The notes under the pieces: model-generated | The model's input: the letters and a program-made list of their open reading frames with translations, nothing else | The model's database searches: none | Told to the model about the DNA's origin: nothing | Shown here: positions 1-7,358 of the stretch, in pieces | Layout: the number at the start of each line of letters is the position of its first letter | Position numbering within the stretch: the first letter of the stretch is position 1 | Assembly: GCA_035538735.1 (NCBI GenBank) | Contig: DATLJU010000083.1 | Location: 1-12,841 of the forward strand | DNA: 12,841 nt | Source: Anaeromyxobacter_A sp035538735 | GTDB taxonomy: Bacteria; Myxococcota; Myxococcia; Myxococcales; Anaeromyxobacteraceae | Direction of reading: 5' to 3' | Made by a program: the position numbers and the translations under genes

Positions 1-100
1 GTCGGTGAGACCCTCTGCTCGGTCCGAAGCTCGGGTGGGCAGGGAACGCGCTGGGTCTACCGAGTCGTCGTCGCCGAGAAGTGACCCCTGGCACCGAGGG
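1..100. other. Left edge without recognised gene
   Basis: No gene, RNA or promoter is recognisable here. A short dyad, CCCCTG (85-90) with CAGGGG (102-107), overlaps the stop codon of the phospholipase D gene. With a 6-bp stem, an 11-nt loop and no T-run, it is not a convincing terminator. Confidence 0.3.
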
Positions 101-1630
101 TCAGGGGATGCGCTCCTGTCTCGTCGGCTCCACCGCGGCCGGCTCGGACGGACGATCGGGAGCGGCGGCGGGCGCGGAGGATGGCCCTCGCGCGCGCAGC
201 CGGAAGGCTTGCAGCAGGAGCGCCAGCCCGAGCCACAGCCCGATCACGATGAGGGGGGCCAGCACGACGCGTGGGAAGAGCAGCGCCGTCACCGCGAGCA
301 GCACGAGCGCTGCGCCGGCGGCGAGGATGAGCGCCGCCTCCGCGGGCCCGAGCACGCGGGAACCGCCCAGGGCGGCGCCGACGGTGTTGCCGATGCGGAT
401 CGCGCCGGCGGTCTTCACGCCCGAGCCCTCGCGCCGTCGCCGCCGCGGGCGCTCCGGCGGGCGGGTCGGCTTCGGGTGCAACGGCCGGCGGCGCGGGCCG
501 AGCACGACCTCGGTCGCGTGCGCGAGGTCCTCCTCGAACGTGGCCTGCATCTCGCGCGCGAAGCGCTCGTCCTCCACCGCGACGTCGAGCTCCCAGTTCC
601 CGAGCCAGCTCGCCATGTTGAGGTTCGAGGAGCCGACGCGCGCCCACCGCCCATCCGCCACCGCCGTCTTGGCGTGGAGCATGGGGCCGTTCCACTCGAA
701 GACGCGCACGCCCGCCTCGAGCAGGGGGCGGTAGCCGGCGGTCCCGAGCCGCTTCACCAGCCCGAGATCGCTCGAGCCCGGCACGAGGAAGCGCACGTCG
801 ACGCCGTCCAAGGCCGCTGCCCGCAGGCTCTGGACGTACACGGGCGAGCCCACGAAGTACGCATCCGTGATCCAGAGCGTCTGGCGCGCCGTCGCTGCGA
901 TGAGTTGATCGAGACGGAGCAGGCCCGCGGTGGCCGGCTCGGTGCCGATGACGCGGACCGCGACGTCGCCCGCGATCGGGATCGCCTCGTATCCGTGTAG
1001 TTCCTCGGCCCGGAGGGCGGCGCCCGACTCCGCCCAGACCCGAGAGAAGGCGCGGGCGAGGTCGGCGACGGCGGGGCCGTCCACCCGGACGCCAGTGTCG
1101 CGCCACGGCTCGCGCCCGCGCGCCGCGTCGCCGACCCAGCGCTCCGCGATGCAGATCCCAGTCACGAAGCCGATGCAGCCGTCCACGACCAGGCTCTTGC
1201 GGTGGTTGCGCCGGATCCAGCCCAGCGGGCGGTCGACGCGGAACGGGTTGAAGCAGCGGACCTCGACGCCGCCCGCCTCCAGCCGCCGCCAGAAGCGTCG
1301 CCCCGCCTCCCCCTGCGCGCCGAGCCAGTCGTAGAGGAGGCAGACGTGGACGCCGCGGCGCGCGGCCGCGATCAGCGCGTCGGCGAAGCGGTTCCCCAGC
1401 GCGTCGTCCGCCAGGATGTAGGCCTCGAGGAAGATGGCTCGACGCGCGCCCTCGATGGCGTCGAGCCAGGCTGGGAAGTTCTCGTCGGCGTCGAGGAGCA
1501 ACTCGAGCCGGTTGCCGAGCACGAGCGGCGCACCCGCGGCGCGCGAGAAGGCCTGCTCTCCGGCGATGCGCAGGTGGTCCCGCGAGTCCCAGGGGGCGCG
1601 CCCGACCGCCCAGCTCGCCTGCAGAGGCAT
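101..1630 (-). CDS. Cardiolipin synthase-like phospholipase D family protein with C-terminal membrane hairpin
   Basis: This 509-residue protein belongs to the phospholipase D superfamily and most resembles bacterial cardiolipin synthases of the ClsB/YbhO type, which transfer phosphatidyl groups between phospholipids at the inner membrane. Two complete HxKxxxxD catalytic motifs are visible: HRKSLVVD at residues 143-150 and HAKTAVAD at 319-326, the second followed by the usual GSSNLN stretch (333-338). There is no N-terminal membrane anchor. Instead, after a basic Arg/Pro linker (about 380-405), two hydrophobic segments at about 428-450 and 453-476 form a likely membrane hairpin, followed by a Pro/Ala-rich tail. 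The ATG at 1630 has no clear Shine-Dalgarno sequence, but the conserved region begins soon after it. The gene stands alone and is divergent from the methyltransferase. The superfamily is certain; the exact substrate is inferred, and another PLD-type phosphodiesterase is possible. Confidence 0.88.
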   Translation of the reverse strand: MPLQASWAVGRAPWDSRDHLRIAGEQAFSRAAGAPLVLGNRLELLLDADENFPAWLDAIEGARRAIFLEAYILADDALGNRFADALIAAARRGVHVCLLYDWLGAQGEAGRRFWRRLEAGGVEVRCFNPFRVDRPLGWIRRNHRKSLVVDGCIGFVTGICIAERWVGDAARGREPWRDTGVRVDGPAVADLARAFSRVWAESGAALRAEELHGYEAIPIAGDVAVRVIGTEPATAGLLRLDQLIAATARQTLWITDAYFVGSPVYVQSLRAAALDGVDVRFLVPGSSDLGLVKRLGTAGYRPLLEAGVRVFEWNGPMLHAKTAVADGRWARVGSSNLNMASWLGNWELDVAVEDERFAREMQATFEEDLAHATEVVLGPRRRPLHPKPTRPPERPRRRRREGSGVKTAGAIRIGNTVGAALGGSRVLGPAEAALILAAGAALVLLAVTALLFPRVVLAPLIVIGLWLGLALLLQAFRLRARGPSSAPAAAPDRPSEPAAVEPTRQERIP

Positions 1631-1765
1631 TCCGACGTTCTAACCCACTCGCGTCGCCCCGGCACGGGCCGTGAAACCGACTCACCCGCCGCGGTGGCCC
1701 ACCCGGGGCGACTGCCCCGTCAAGCTGCCGCCACGGAGCGGCCGGCTCAGCAAGGAGGACGGCGC
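1631..1765. other. Divergent intergenic region with short inverted repeats
   Basis: This 135-nt gap separates the divergent phospholipase D and methyltransferase genes and must hold their promoters. I see no convincing -35/-10 pair or -24/-12 element. Two small dyads are present: CACGG-G-CCGTG at 1663-1673 and a hairpin CGGGGC-GACT-GCCCCG at 1704-1719. Either could be an operator or a leader structure, but short GC dyads arise easily by chance at this base composition. Confidence 0.35.
1752..1758 (+). promoter_or_regulatory. Strong Shine-Dalgarno deciding the methyltransferase GTG start
   Basis: AAGGAGG lies 7 nt upstream of the GTG at 1766. It is the best ribosome binding site in this part of the window and fixes the start of the methyltransferase, although the open frame continues far upstream without a stop. 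The upstream extension is antisense to the phospholipase D gene and is not coding. Confidence 0.8.
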
Positions 1766-2419
1766 GTGATCAAACGACCCTTCGATCCCTCGCGCGGAGG
1801 TGGCCTCGCCGCGCGCTGGAAGGCACGCGCGATCGGACACTACGACGCGGCGGCCAAGCACTACGAGCGGCGGGTCACGAGGGGCCCCCTGGCCGCGCTG
1901 CGACGGCGCGAGCGCGAGGCCGTCCTCCGGCTGGCGGACTTCACCTCGCCGGCGCGATCGACCGTCATCGACGTGGGGTGCGGGGGAGGGTTCTACTCGC
2001 GCGCGGCGAAGCGCGCCGGCAAGTGGGTGCACGCCATCGACGCGGCCCCGGCGATGGTGGACCTCATCAAGCGAGACGTGGACGTGGCCGAGGTGGCCGA
2101 CGTCGAGTCGTTCGCGGCCTACCGCGCATACGACGTCGTCGTCTGCTGCGGCGTGCTCGAGTTCGTGAGCAGCCCCGAGGTCGCCTTCGACCGCCTGTGC
2201 AACCTCTGCGCTCCCGGCGGACGAATGGTCATCCAGGTCCCGCGCCAGGGCGCCCTAGGCCGCCTCTACCGGCTGCAGAGGCGGCTCGAGGGCCTGAGCA
2301 CCATCCTCTACCGGCGCGAACGGCTCGTCGAGCGAGCCGAGGCCCGGGGGCTCACCGTCGCGGGGGAGCTCCACCCGCTGCCCTACAACATGGTGTTGGC
2401 GTTCGATGCCACGGGGTGA
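1766..2419 (+). CDS. Class I SAM-dependent methyltransferase, function unknown
   Basis: This 217-residue protein has a class I methyltransferase fold. Motif I is VIDVGCGGG at residues 67-75 (SAM glycine loop), the acidic residue after strand 2 is Asp92 in HAIDAAPAMV, and the motif IV region is YDVVVCCGVLEFV at 122-134. The stretch APGGRMVIQVP (149-159) is the usual post-motif strand. The N-terminus (YDAAAKHYERRV, 26-37) resembles that of small-molecule or lipid methyltransferases, but the substrate cannot be read from the sequence. The start is GTG at 1766, chosen for its Shine-Dalgarno. The gene is monocistronic: it is divergent from the phospholipase D gene and convergent with the urease operon. 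A role in lipid or quinone methylation would be a guess. Confidence 0.85.
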   Translation: MIKRPFDPSRGGGLAARWKARAIGHYDAAAKHYERRVTRGPLAALRRREREAVLRLADFTSPARSTVIDVGCGGGFYSRAAKRAGKWVHAIDAAPAMVDLIKRDVDVAEVADVESFAAYRAYDVVVCCGVLEFVSSPEVAFDRLCNLCAPGGRMVIQVPRQGALGRLYRLQRRLEGLSTILYRRERLVERAEARGLTVAGELHPLPYNMVLAFDATG

Positions 2420-2436
2420 ATCGCGCGATACGCCCC

Positions 2437-2484
2437 CGAGCCCGCGCCCGAGATTGTCCGGGCTCGGACTCGGGCTCGGGCTCG
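2437..2484. terminator. GC-rich hairpin between convergent genes, possible bidirectional terminator
   Basis: The left arm (2437-2452) and right arm (2469-2484) are reverse complements over 16 bp with one mismatch and enclose a 16-nt loop. The right arm is followed by TTT. The hairpin sits in the 72-nt gap between the convergent methyltransferase and ureG stop codons, where a terminator is expected. The right side also contains a short tandem run of the hexamer CTCGGG/A (2463-2484). On the minus strand no T-run follows, so termination of the urease transcript here is less certain. Confidence 0.6.
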
Positions 2485-2491
2485 TTTACGG

Positions 2492-3208
2492 TCAGTGCGG
2501 CCGCCCCGCGGCGTGGGCGTGGGCGTGCAGCACGTGGCGCGTGATCTCGTCGACGCCCAGCCCGTGCGCCACCTGAGCGAACACCACGGGGCCTTCGCCC
2601 CTCATGCGCCGGGCGTCTCGCTCCATGACGCCGAGGTCGGCGCCGACCGCGGCGGCGAGGTCCGTCTTGTTGATGACGAGGAGGTCGGCCTGGGTGATGC
2701 CCGGTCCGCCCTTGCGGGGGATCTTGTCGCCGCCCGCGACGTCGATCACGTACACGGTGTAGTCGGCCAGCTCGCGGCTGAAGTGCGCCGCCAGGTTGTC
2801 TCCGCCCGACTCGCAGAACAAGATCTCCGGCGCATGCTCGGCCGAGAGCGCCTCGAGCGCGAGCAGGTTCGCGGTCACGTCCTCCCGGATGGCGGCGTGC
2901 GGACACCCACCCGTCTCGACGGCCCGGATGCGGTCGGGCGGGAGCGCCCCCTGGCGCGTGAGGAACTCGGCGTCCTCGCGCGTGAAGATGTCGTTCGTCA
3001 CGACGGCGAGGGAGACGGTGTCGCGGAGCGCGCGGCAGAGCGCCAGGACCAGCGCGGTCTTGCCGCTCCCGACCGGACCGCCGACGCCCACGGTGAAGGC
3101 CCTCCGGCCGAGGTCGCGGCGCGCCAGCGGCGGCGCGCGCCCCGCGAACGAGCCCGGGCCGGTGTCGTGGTCGCCGTGGAGGTGCCAGGAGATCGAGTCG
3201 GAGTGCAT
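2492..3208 (-). CDS. ureG: Urease accessory GTPase UreG
   Basis: UreG is the SIMIBI-class GTPase that drives nickel delivery to apo-urease together with UreD and UreF. The 238-residue protein shows the P-loop GPVGSGKT (44-51), the nickel-binding CPH motif (102-104, within VETGGCPH), the conserved ESGGDNL (133-139) and the guanine-specificity motif NKTD (180-183). A short His-rich N-terminus (HLHGDHD, 9-15) and a C-terminal HAHAHAAGRPH tail are consistent with metal handling. The ATG at 3208 was chosen over an upstream in-frame extension because the extension is antisense-like, overlaps ureF and matches nothing in the family. Only 4 nt separate it from the ureF stop, so it is the last gene of the operon. 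No ureE follows. Confidence 0.96.
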   Translation of the reverse strand: MHSDSISWHLHGDHDTGPGSFAGRAPPLARRDLGRRAFTVGVGGPVGSGKTALVLALCRALRDTVSLAVVTNDIFTREDAEFLTRQGALPPDRIRAVETGGCPHAAIREDVTANLLALEALSAEHAPEILFCESGGDNLAAHFSRELADYTVYVIDVAGGDKIPRKGGPGITQADLLVINKTDLAAAVGADLGVMERDARRMRGEGPVVFAQVAHGLGVDEITRHVLHAHAHAAGRPH

Positions 3209-3212
3209 GGCG

Positions 3213-3872
3213 TCAGCTCCGGAAGAGGCGTGAGTAGAGGCGATCCTGGTGGGCCTGCGCGAGATCGAGAAGGGGCGCGGCCGAGGCGGCATCCTCGGGC
3301 GGGCGGCCCGCGGTGGCGGCGAGGATCTCGTCGCAGCCGGCCGCCGCCCGCGCCAGCAGCCGCTGCGCCTCGAACGGCCCGACCACGCCGAGCCGCACGG
3401 CCGCGGAGAGCGTGCCGCGCGCCGTCTGGTACAGGAACAGCCGCCGCGCATCTGCGGCCGGAACGCCGAGCCGGCTCAGCGCCGCGCCGAAGAGCGGCGC
3501 CAGGTGTCCCGGGAGGCGCGCCGCCTCGACGCGCGTCGCGAGCGGCGCGATCGCGTCAGGGGCGATCGCCGCCGCGGCGCGCAGGAAGGCCCGGCCCTGC
3601 GCCCGGCTGGCGCGGTTCGCGATCGCCTCGGGGAGCGCCGCATCCGCCCGGCGGTCGAGCGCCTCGAGGCGCTCCGGGGCCGCGTGCGCCGCCTCGACGA
3701 AGGGCAGCGCCGCAGCGCCGGCGCTCCAGAGCGCCTCGGCGACGAACCGCTCGAGGCCGTCCGCGCCGGCGCAGCGCCCGAGCTGCAGGGCGGCCTCGAG
3801 GCCTCCGGAGTGCGCGAAGCCGCCCGTCGGGAGGGCGGAGTCGGCGAGCTGCAGCAGAATCCAGGGCGTCAT
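3213..3872 (-). CDS. ureF: Urease accessory protein UreF
   Basis: UreF is a helical scaffold that binds UreD on the apo-urease and recruits UreG for nickel insertion. The 219-residue product begins LLQLADSALPTGGFAHSGGLE (6-26), the family signature DSxxPxGxFxHSxGLE. A later FLYQTARGTLSAAVRLG stretch (146-162) is also typical, as is the C-terminal region before SRLFRS. The length fits the family. The true start is the ATG at 3872, 8 nt after the ureC stop. A much longer frame reading back through ureC is only an out-of-frame shadow. The gene lies between ureC and ureG, the order seen in many urease operons. Confidence 0.95.
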   Translation of the reverse strand: MTPWILLQLADSALPTGGFAHSGGLEAALQLGRCAGADGLERFVAEALWSAGAAALPFVEAAHAAPERLEALDRRADAALPEAIANRASRAQGRAFLRAAAAIAPDAIAPLATRVEAARLPGHLAPLFGAALSRLGVPAADARRLFLYQTARGTLSAAVRLGVVGPFEAQRLLARAAAGCDEILAATAGRPPEDAASAAPLLDLAQAHQDRLYSRLFRS

Positions 3873-3880
3873 CGCCTGAC

Positions 3881-5590
3881 TCAAAACAGGAAGTACCGCT
3901 GCGCGAGCGCGAGCCGCGCGCTGGGCGCGCTTCGGAGGAGGACGCCGTCGGCCCGGACCTGGTAGCTCTCCGGATCGACCTCGATGCGGGGCAGGGCGTC
4001 GTTGAGCCGCATGTCCTTCTTGCCGAGCCCCCGACAGCCGCGCACCGCCTCGACCCGCTTCGTGAGCCCGAGGCCGGCCACGGCGCCGCCCTCCAGGCCG
4101 GCGCGCGAGACGAAGGCGACGGAGGTGGCGCCCACGGCGCGCCCGAACGCACCGAACATGGGCCGCATGAGCAGCGGCTCCGGCGTCGGGATCGACGCGT
4201 TCGCGTCGCCCATCTGCGCCCACGCGATGAGCCCTCCCTTGAGGACCACCTCGGGCTTGGCGCCGAACAGGGCCGGCCGCCACAGCACGAGGTCGGCGAG
4301 CTTGCCGATCTCGACCGAGCCGATGAGGTGGCTCATGCCGTGGGCGATGGCGGGGTTGATGGTGTACTTCGCGACGTAGCGGCGGATGCGCAGGTTGTCG
4401 TTCTCGCCGCGTTCCTCGGCCAGGCGGCCGCGCTCGCGCCGCATCTTGTCGGCGGTCTGCCAGGTCCGCGTCACCACCTCGCCCACCCGCCCCATCGCCT
4501 GCGAGTCCGAGGACATCATCGAGAGGGCGCCCAGGTCGTGCAGCACGTCCTCGGCCGCGATGGTCTCCTCGCGGATCCGGCTCTCGGCGAAGGCGAGATC
4601 CTCCGGCACGGACTTGTCGAGGTGGTGGCAGACAACGAGCATGTCGAGGTGCTCGTCGAGCGTATTGACGGTGAGTGGACGGGTCGGGTTGGTCGACGAC
4701 GGGAGCACGTTCGGCTCGCCGCAGACGCGGATGATGTCGGGCGCGTGCCCGCCGCCGGCGCCCTCGGTGTGGAAGGTGTGGATGGTCCTGCCGGCGAAGG
4801 CGGCGATGGAGTGCTCGACGCAGCCGGCCTCGTTGAGCGTGTCGGTGTGGATCGCCACCTGCACGTCGTGCTGCTCCGCCACGCGGAGGCAGGCGTCGAT
4901 GGCGGCGGGGGTCGACCCCCAGTCCTCGTGGAGCTTGAGCCCCACCGCGCCCGCGCGGACCTGCGCATCGAGCCCCTCCGGGCGCGAGGCGTTCCCCTTT
5001 CCGAGCAACCCGACGTTGAGCGGGAGGGCGTCCGTCGCCTGCAGCATCCGCGCGAGGTTCCACGCGCCGGGGGTGCAGGTGGTCGCGTTCGTCCCGGTCG
5101 CGGGGCCGGTGCCGCCCCCGACGAAGGTGGTGATCCCGCTCGCGAGCGCTTCGAAGGCCTGCTGGGGGCTGATGAAGTGGATGTGCGCGTCGAACCCGCC
5201 GGCGGTGAGCACGAGCCCCTCGCCAGCCAGGCACTCGGTGCCAGGGCCGACCACCATCCCCGGGGTGACGCCGGCCATGACGTCGGGGTTGCCCGCCTTC
5301 CCGATGCCGGCGATGAGCCCGCCGCGGACGCCGACGTCCGCCTTGAAGATCCCGGTGTGGTCGACGACGAGCGCGTTCGTGATGACGAGGTCGAGCGCGT
5401 CGTCGGCGGCCGCGGCCTGCCCCATGCCGTCCCGCAGCACCTTGCCGCCGCCGAACTTGCACTCGTCGCCCGGGGTGGCGAGGTCGCGCTCGACCTCGAG
5501 CACCAGCGCGGTATCTCCCAGGCGGATCCGGTCGCCGGTGGTGGGTCCGTACAGCTCGGCGTAGCGTCGCCGCTCGAGGTGGTGCGCCAT
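3881..5590 (-). CDS. ureC: Urease alpha (catalytic) subunit UreC
   Basis: This is the catalytic subunit of nickel urease, hydrolysing urea to ammonia and carbamate in the cytoplasm. It has 569 residues, the normal length. Every active-site residue can be located: His136 and His138 (DAHIHFI), the lysine to be carbamylated, Lys219 (GLKLHEDWG), His221, His248 (AIHTDT), His274 (HTFHTEGAGGGH), Cys321-His322 in the mobile flap (VCHHLD), and Asp362 (SSDSQAMGR). All are offset by two from Klebsiella numbering. It should therefore be active if nickel is supplied. The ATG at 5590 follows the ureAB stop in the arrangement TGACATG, which implies translational coupling and helps equal subunit synthesis. 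Confidence 0.98.
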   Translation of the reverse strand: MAHHLERRRYAELYGPTTGDRIRLGDTALVLEVERDLATPGDECKFGGGKVLRDGMGQAAAADDALDLVITNALVVDHTGIFKADVGVRGGLIAGIGKAGNPDVMAGVTPGMVVGPGTECLAGEGLVLTAGGFDAHIHFISPQQAFEALASGITTFVGGGTGPATGTNATTCTPGAWNLARMLQATDALPLNVGLLGKGNASRPEGLDAQVRAGAVGLKLHEDWGSTPAAIDACLRVAEQHDVQVAIHTDTLNEAGCVEHSIAAFAGRTIHTFHTEGAGGGHAPDIIRVCGEPNVLPSSTNPTRPLTVNTLDEHLDMLVVCHHLDKSVPEDLAFAESRIREETIAAEDVLHDLGALSMMSSDSQAMGRVGEVVTRTWQTADKMRRERGRLAEERGENDNLRIRRYVAKYTINPAIAHGMSHLIGSVEIGKLADLVLWRPALFGAKPEVVLKGGLIAWAQMGDANASIPTPEPLLMRPMFGAFGRAVGATSVAFVSRAGLEGGAVAGLGLTKRVEAVRGCRGLGKKDMRLNDALPRIEVDPESYQVRADGVLLRSAPSARLALAQRYFLF

Positions 5591-5591
5591 G

Positions 5592-6356
5592 TCAGTGCCG
5601 CTCCGTGTGGGCGAAGCCGCGCCGCCGCGCCTCGTCCGCGATCTGCGCTCGACGCCGCTCGTCGACGGGCCCGCTGGCGAGGGCGTTCCCGCCCTGGACC
5701 ACCCGCGCCCCGGCGATCTCGACGAGCTGCACCGTGCGCGTCTCGCCCGGCTCGAAGCGCACGGCGAGGCCCGCGGGCACGTCGAGGCGCCGGCCGTATG
5801 CGGCGGCGCGATCGAAGCGGAGGAGCGGGTTCGCCTCCGCGAACGGGAAGTGGCTGCCCACCTGGATGGGCCGGTCGGCGAGGTTCGTGACGGCGAGGGA
5901 GATGGCGGCGCGACCGGCGTTGAGCTCGATCTCGCCCGGCGCCGTCATGAGCTCCCCCGGCTTCTCGTCCTCGTCGGGTTCCGGCGCGAACGCGGCGGCG
6001 TCCGGCACGGGCAGGAACGACCCGTGCAGCGCGAGCGCGAGATCGCCGTCCTCGGCGGAGATGGGATGGTGGACGGTGACGAGCTTCGTGCCGTCCGGGA
6101 ACGTGCCCTCGACCTGAACCTCGGGCACGAGCTCCGGAACCCCGGGCATCACCTGCCGGCGTCCGAGCAGCCGGCGCCCCAGGTCCGCGAGCTCGGCCAC
6201 GCGGTGGCCGTCGCGGATGAGCTCGAGGAGCACCGCCGCGATGAGGGCGACGGCCTCGGGGTGGTTCAGGCGGAGCCCGCGCGCCAGGCGCTTCTGCGCG
6301 AGGGCCCCCGCCTGGTGGAGGATCAGCTTGTCGATCTCGCGTGGTGTGAGGTGCAT
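5592..6356 (-). CDS. ureAB: Fused urease gamma-beta subunit (UreA-UreB)
   Basis: One 254-residue protein contains both small urease subunits. Residues 1 to about 100 are the gamma subunit (LTPREIDKL at the start, then LNHPEAVALI, VPEVQVEGTFPDGTKLVTVHHPI). A linker of about 30 residues rich in Asp, Glu and Pro (about 116-135) leads to the beta subunit, from PGELMTAPGEIELNAGR (133-149) through QVGSHFPFAEAN (165-176) and RFEPGETRTVQLVEIAG (200-216). Such fusions are known in Helicobacter (there named UreA) and in some other bacteria. The frame is continuous, so the fusion looks genuine rather than a sequencing error. The ATG at 6356 is 13 nt past the ureD stop and follows a partial Shine-Dalgarno (AAGGGAAG). 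Confidence 0.96.
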   Translation of the reverse strand: MHLTPREIDKLILHQAGALAQKRLARGLRLNHPEAVALIAAVLLELIRDGHRVAELADLGRRLLGRRQVMPGVPELVPEVQVEGTFPDGTKLVTVHHPISAEDGDLALALHGSFLPVPDAAAFAPEPDEDEKPGELMTAPGEIELNAGRAAISLAVTNLADRPIQVGSHFPFAEANPLLRFDRAAAYGRRLDVPAGLAVRFEPGETRTVQLVEIAGARVVQGGNALASGPVDERRRAQIADEARRRGFAHTERH

Positions 6357-6369
6357 GGTGGTCTTCCCT

Positions 6370-7257
6370 TCAGGGCCTGCGTTCGAGCGGTGCGCCGCCG
6401 AACAGCGGTGTGGCGAAGGCGAGCCGGGCGCGGAGGTAGCGCATCCCGGCCGCGACCGAGCGCGCCGCGACCCGCAGGTGCACGCCGTCGGCGAGCGGGC
6501 TGGCGGCGGCCAGCACCTCCCACGCCGGGTCGACCGGAGCGTGCGCCAGCTCGTCGAGGAGCCGGCGCGCGCCCTCCGCCATGGCGGGACCGACGGCGAC
6601 CACGGTCCCGAACAGCGCGGCGCCCTCCATCCGCTGGGCCAGGGGAGGCCCTTCGCCCGCCACGAGCCTGAGCGCGTCGGCGAGCAGCGGCCGGCGGTCC
6701 GCCTCGATCTCGATCCGGGAGAGGTGGGCGGCGAAGGCCCACCGTTCGCCGCGCGCCTCTCGCCCGGAGGTGATCGCGTCGAGCAGGAGCAGGCTTGCGC
6801 CCGGCTCGACCGTGAACCGCTGCTCCTGCCGATGTCGCGCCCCGGCGAAGCAGGCCGTGGGCTCGGGGAGGACGGCGAGCATGGCTCCCTCGCCCACGCG
6901 CGCGGAGACGCGCTGCTCGGCGAACGGGCCGTCGGAGCGATAGACGCGCGTGTTGGAGGTGGTGCCGATCACGGCCGTGGCCCCGGCTCCCACGTCCACC
7001 TCGAGGTCGAGGACGTCGCCGGCGACGAGGCCGGCGCCGTGCGTCGCGGAGAGGGCCCAGACCGCGCCGCCTCGCGCGCGCGGGGTGAACAGGTGGAGCG
7101 GGCTCGCCGCGGCGCACGAGACGACCGCGCTCTCGCCGCGCACCAGCGCGACCGAGAGCCGGCCGCGGCCGGGCTCGGCGTGGGACTCGTGCCTGCGCGG
7201 CGCGCAGCGCGCTGCCGCCTTGGCGAGCAGGGTGGTCGAGGGCAGCGTGGTCTCCAC
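6370..7257 (-). CDS. ureD: Urease accessory protein UreD
   Basis: UreD (UreH in Helicobacter) binds apo-urease directly and forms the nickel-transfer complex with UreF and UreG. Family features are GRLSVALVRGESAVV (32-46), SPLHLFTP (52-59), HGAGLVAGD (73-81) and the SNTRVYRSDGPF stretch (about 101-112). The frame is open up to an ATG at 7335. However, a sigma-54 promoter element at 7294-7310 and an AT-rich patch lie inside that extension, which has no family similarity. I therefore place the start at the GTG at 7257, giving 295 residues, which is normal for UreD. The predicted leader is about 26 nt, with no strong Shine-Dalgarno. It is the first gene of the urease operon. The identity is secure; the start is inferred. 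Confidence 0.9.
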   Translation of the reverse strand: METTLPSTTLLAKAAARCAPRRHESHAEPGRGRLSVALVRGESAVVSCAAASPLHLFTPRARGGAVWALSATHGAGLVAGDVLDLEVDVGAGATAVIGTTSNTRVYRSDGPFAEQRVSARVGEGAMLAVLPEPTACFAGARHRQEQRFTVEPGASLLLLDAITSGREARGERWAFAAHLSRIEIEADRRPLLADALRLVAGEGPPLAQRMEGAALFGTVVAVGPAMAEGARRLLDELAHAPVDPAWEVLAAASPLADGVHLRVAARSVAAGMRYLRARLAFATPLFGGAPLERRP

Positions 7258-7278
7258 GGGCTCGGTGCGAACGATCCG

Positions 7279-7293
7279 GTTACGTATTGTAAC
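7279..7293. repeat. GTTAC-N5-GTAAC inverted repeat at the urease promoter
   Basis: A perfect 5-bp dyad (GTTAC at 7279-7283, GTAAC at 7289-7293, spacer GTATT) lies directly downstream of the -12 element of the predicted ureD promoter and covers the expected start site. It sits in one of the few AT-rich patches of the window. It may be an operator or simply the easily melted start region; the sequence alone cannot tell. Confidence 0.4.
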
Positions 7294-7310
7294 TGCAACC
7301 GCGGCGCCAG
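7294..7310 (-). promoter_or_regulatory. Sigma-54 (-24/-12) promoter of the urease operon
   Basis: On the minus strand the sequence is CTGGCGCC-GCGG-TTGCA. It matches the RpoN consensus YTGGCACG-N4-TTGCW except for A-to-G and G-to-C in the -24 box, with the invariant GG and GC exactly 10 nt apart. Transcription would start near 7283, about 26 nt before the GTG proposed for ureD. This implies nitrogen-dependent activation of urease by an enhancer-binding protein such as NtrC or NifA. I found no clear TGT-N10-ACA site nearby. Confidence 0.7.
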
Positions 7311-7318
7311 CGGCGTCG

Positions 7319-7334
7319 TGGCGCGGTCGTGGCA
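7319..7334 (+). promoter_or_regulatory. Candidate sigma-54 promoter of draG (weak)
   Basis: The plus-strand sequence TGGCGCG-GTCG-TGGCA keeps the GG and GC at the correct 10-nt spacing but has A-to-G in the -24 box and T-to-G in the -12 box. The predicted start near 7345 gives a 14-nt leader to the draG ATG. It lies back to back with the urease element, with 8 nt between the two -24 boxes. TGGC words are common at this base composition, so chance is a real alternative. Confidence 0.35.
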
Positions 7335-7358
7335 TGGGCTCTCCCCGTGACCGCCCGC

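Noticed and set aside
85..107. CCCCTG/CAGGGG hairpin at the end of the phospholipase D gene as a terminator
   Set aside because: The stem is only 6 bp with an 11-nt loop, it overlaps the stop codon, and no T-run follows on the minus strand.
57..1685. Long overlapping frames on both strands across the phospholipase D gene
   Set aside because: Only the frame ending at 101 shows two HKD motifs and a normal amino-acid composition. The others are shadows caused by high GC.
1202..1765. N-terminal extension of the methyltransferase frame
   Set aside because: It is antisense to the phospholipase D gene and low-complexity. The strong AAGGAGG before the GTG at 1766 marks the true start.
2495..5890. 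A very long open frame (over 1,100 codons) antisense to ureG, ureF and ureC
   Set aside because: It is the antisense frame of GC-rich genes, where stop codons are rare. The translation is Arg/Ala/Gly-rich low-complexity sequence without domain motifs, and the opposite strand encodes complete urease proteins with intact active sites.
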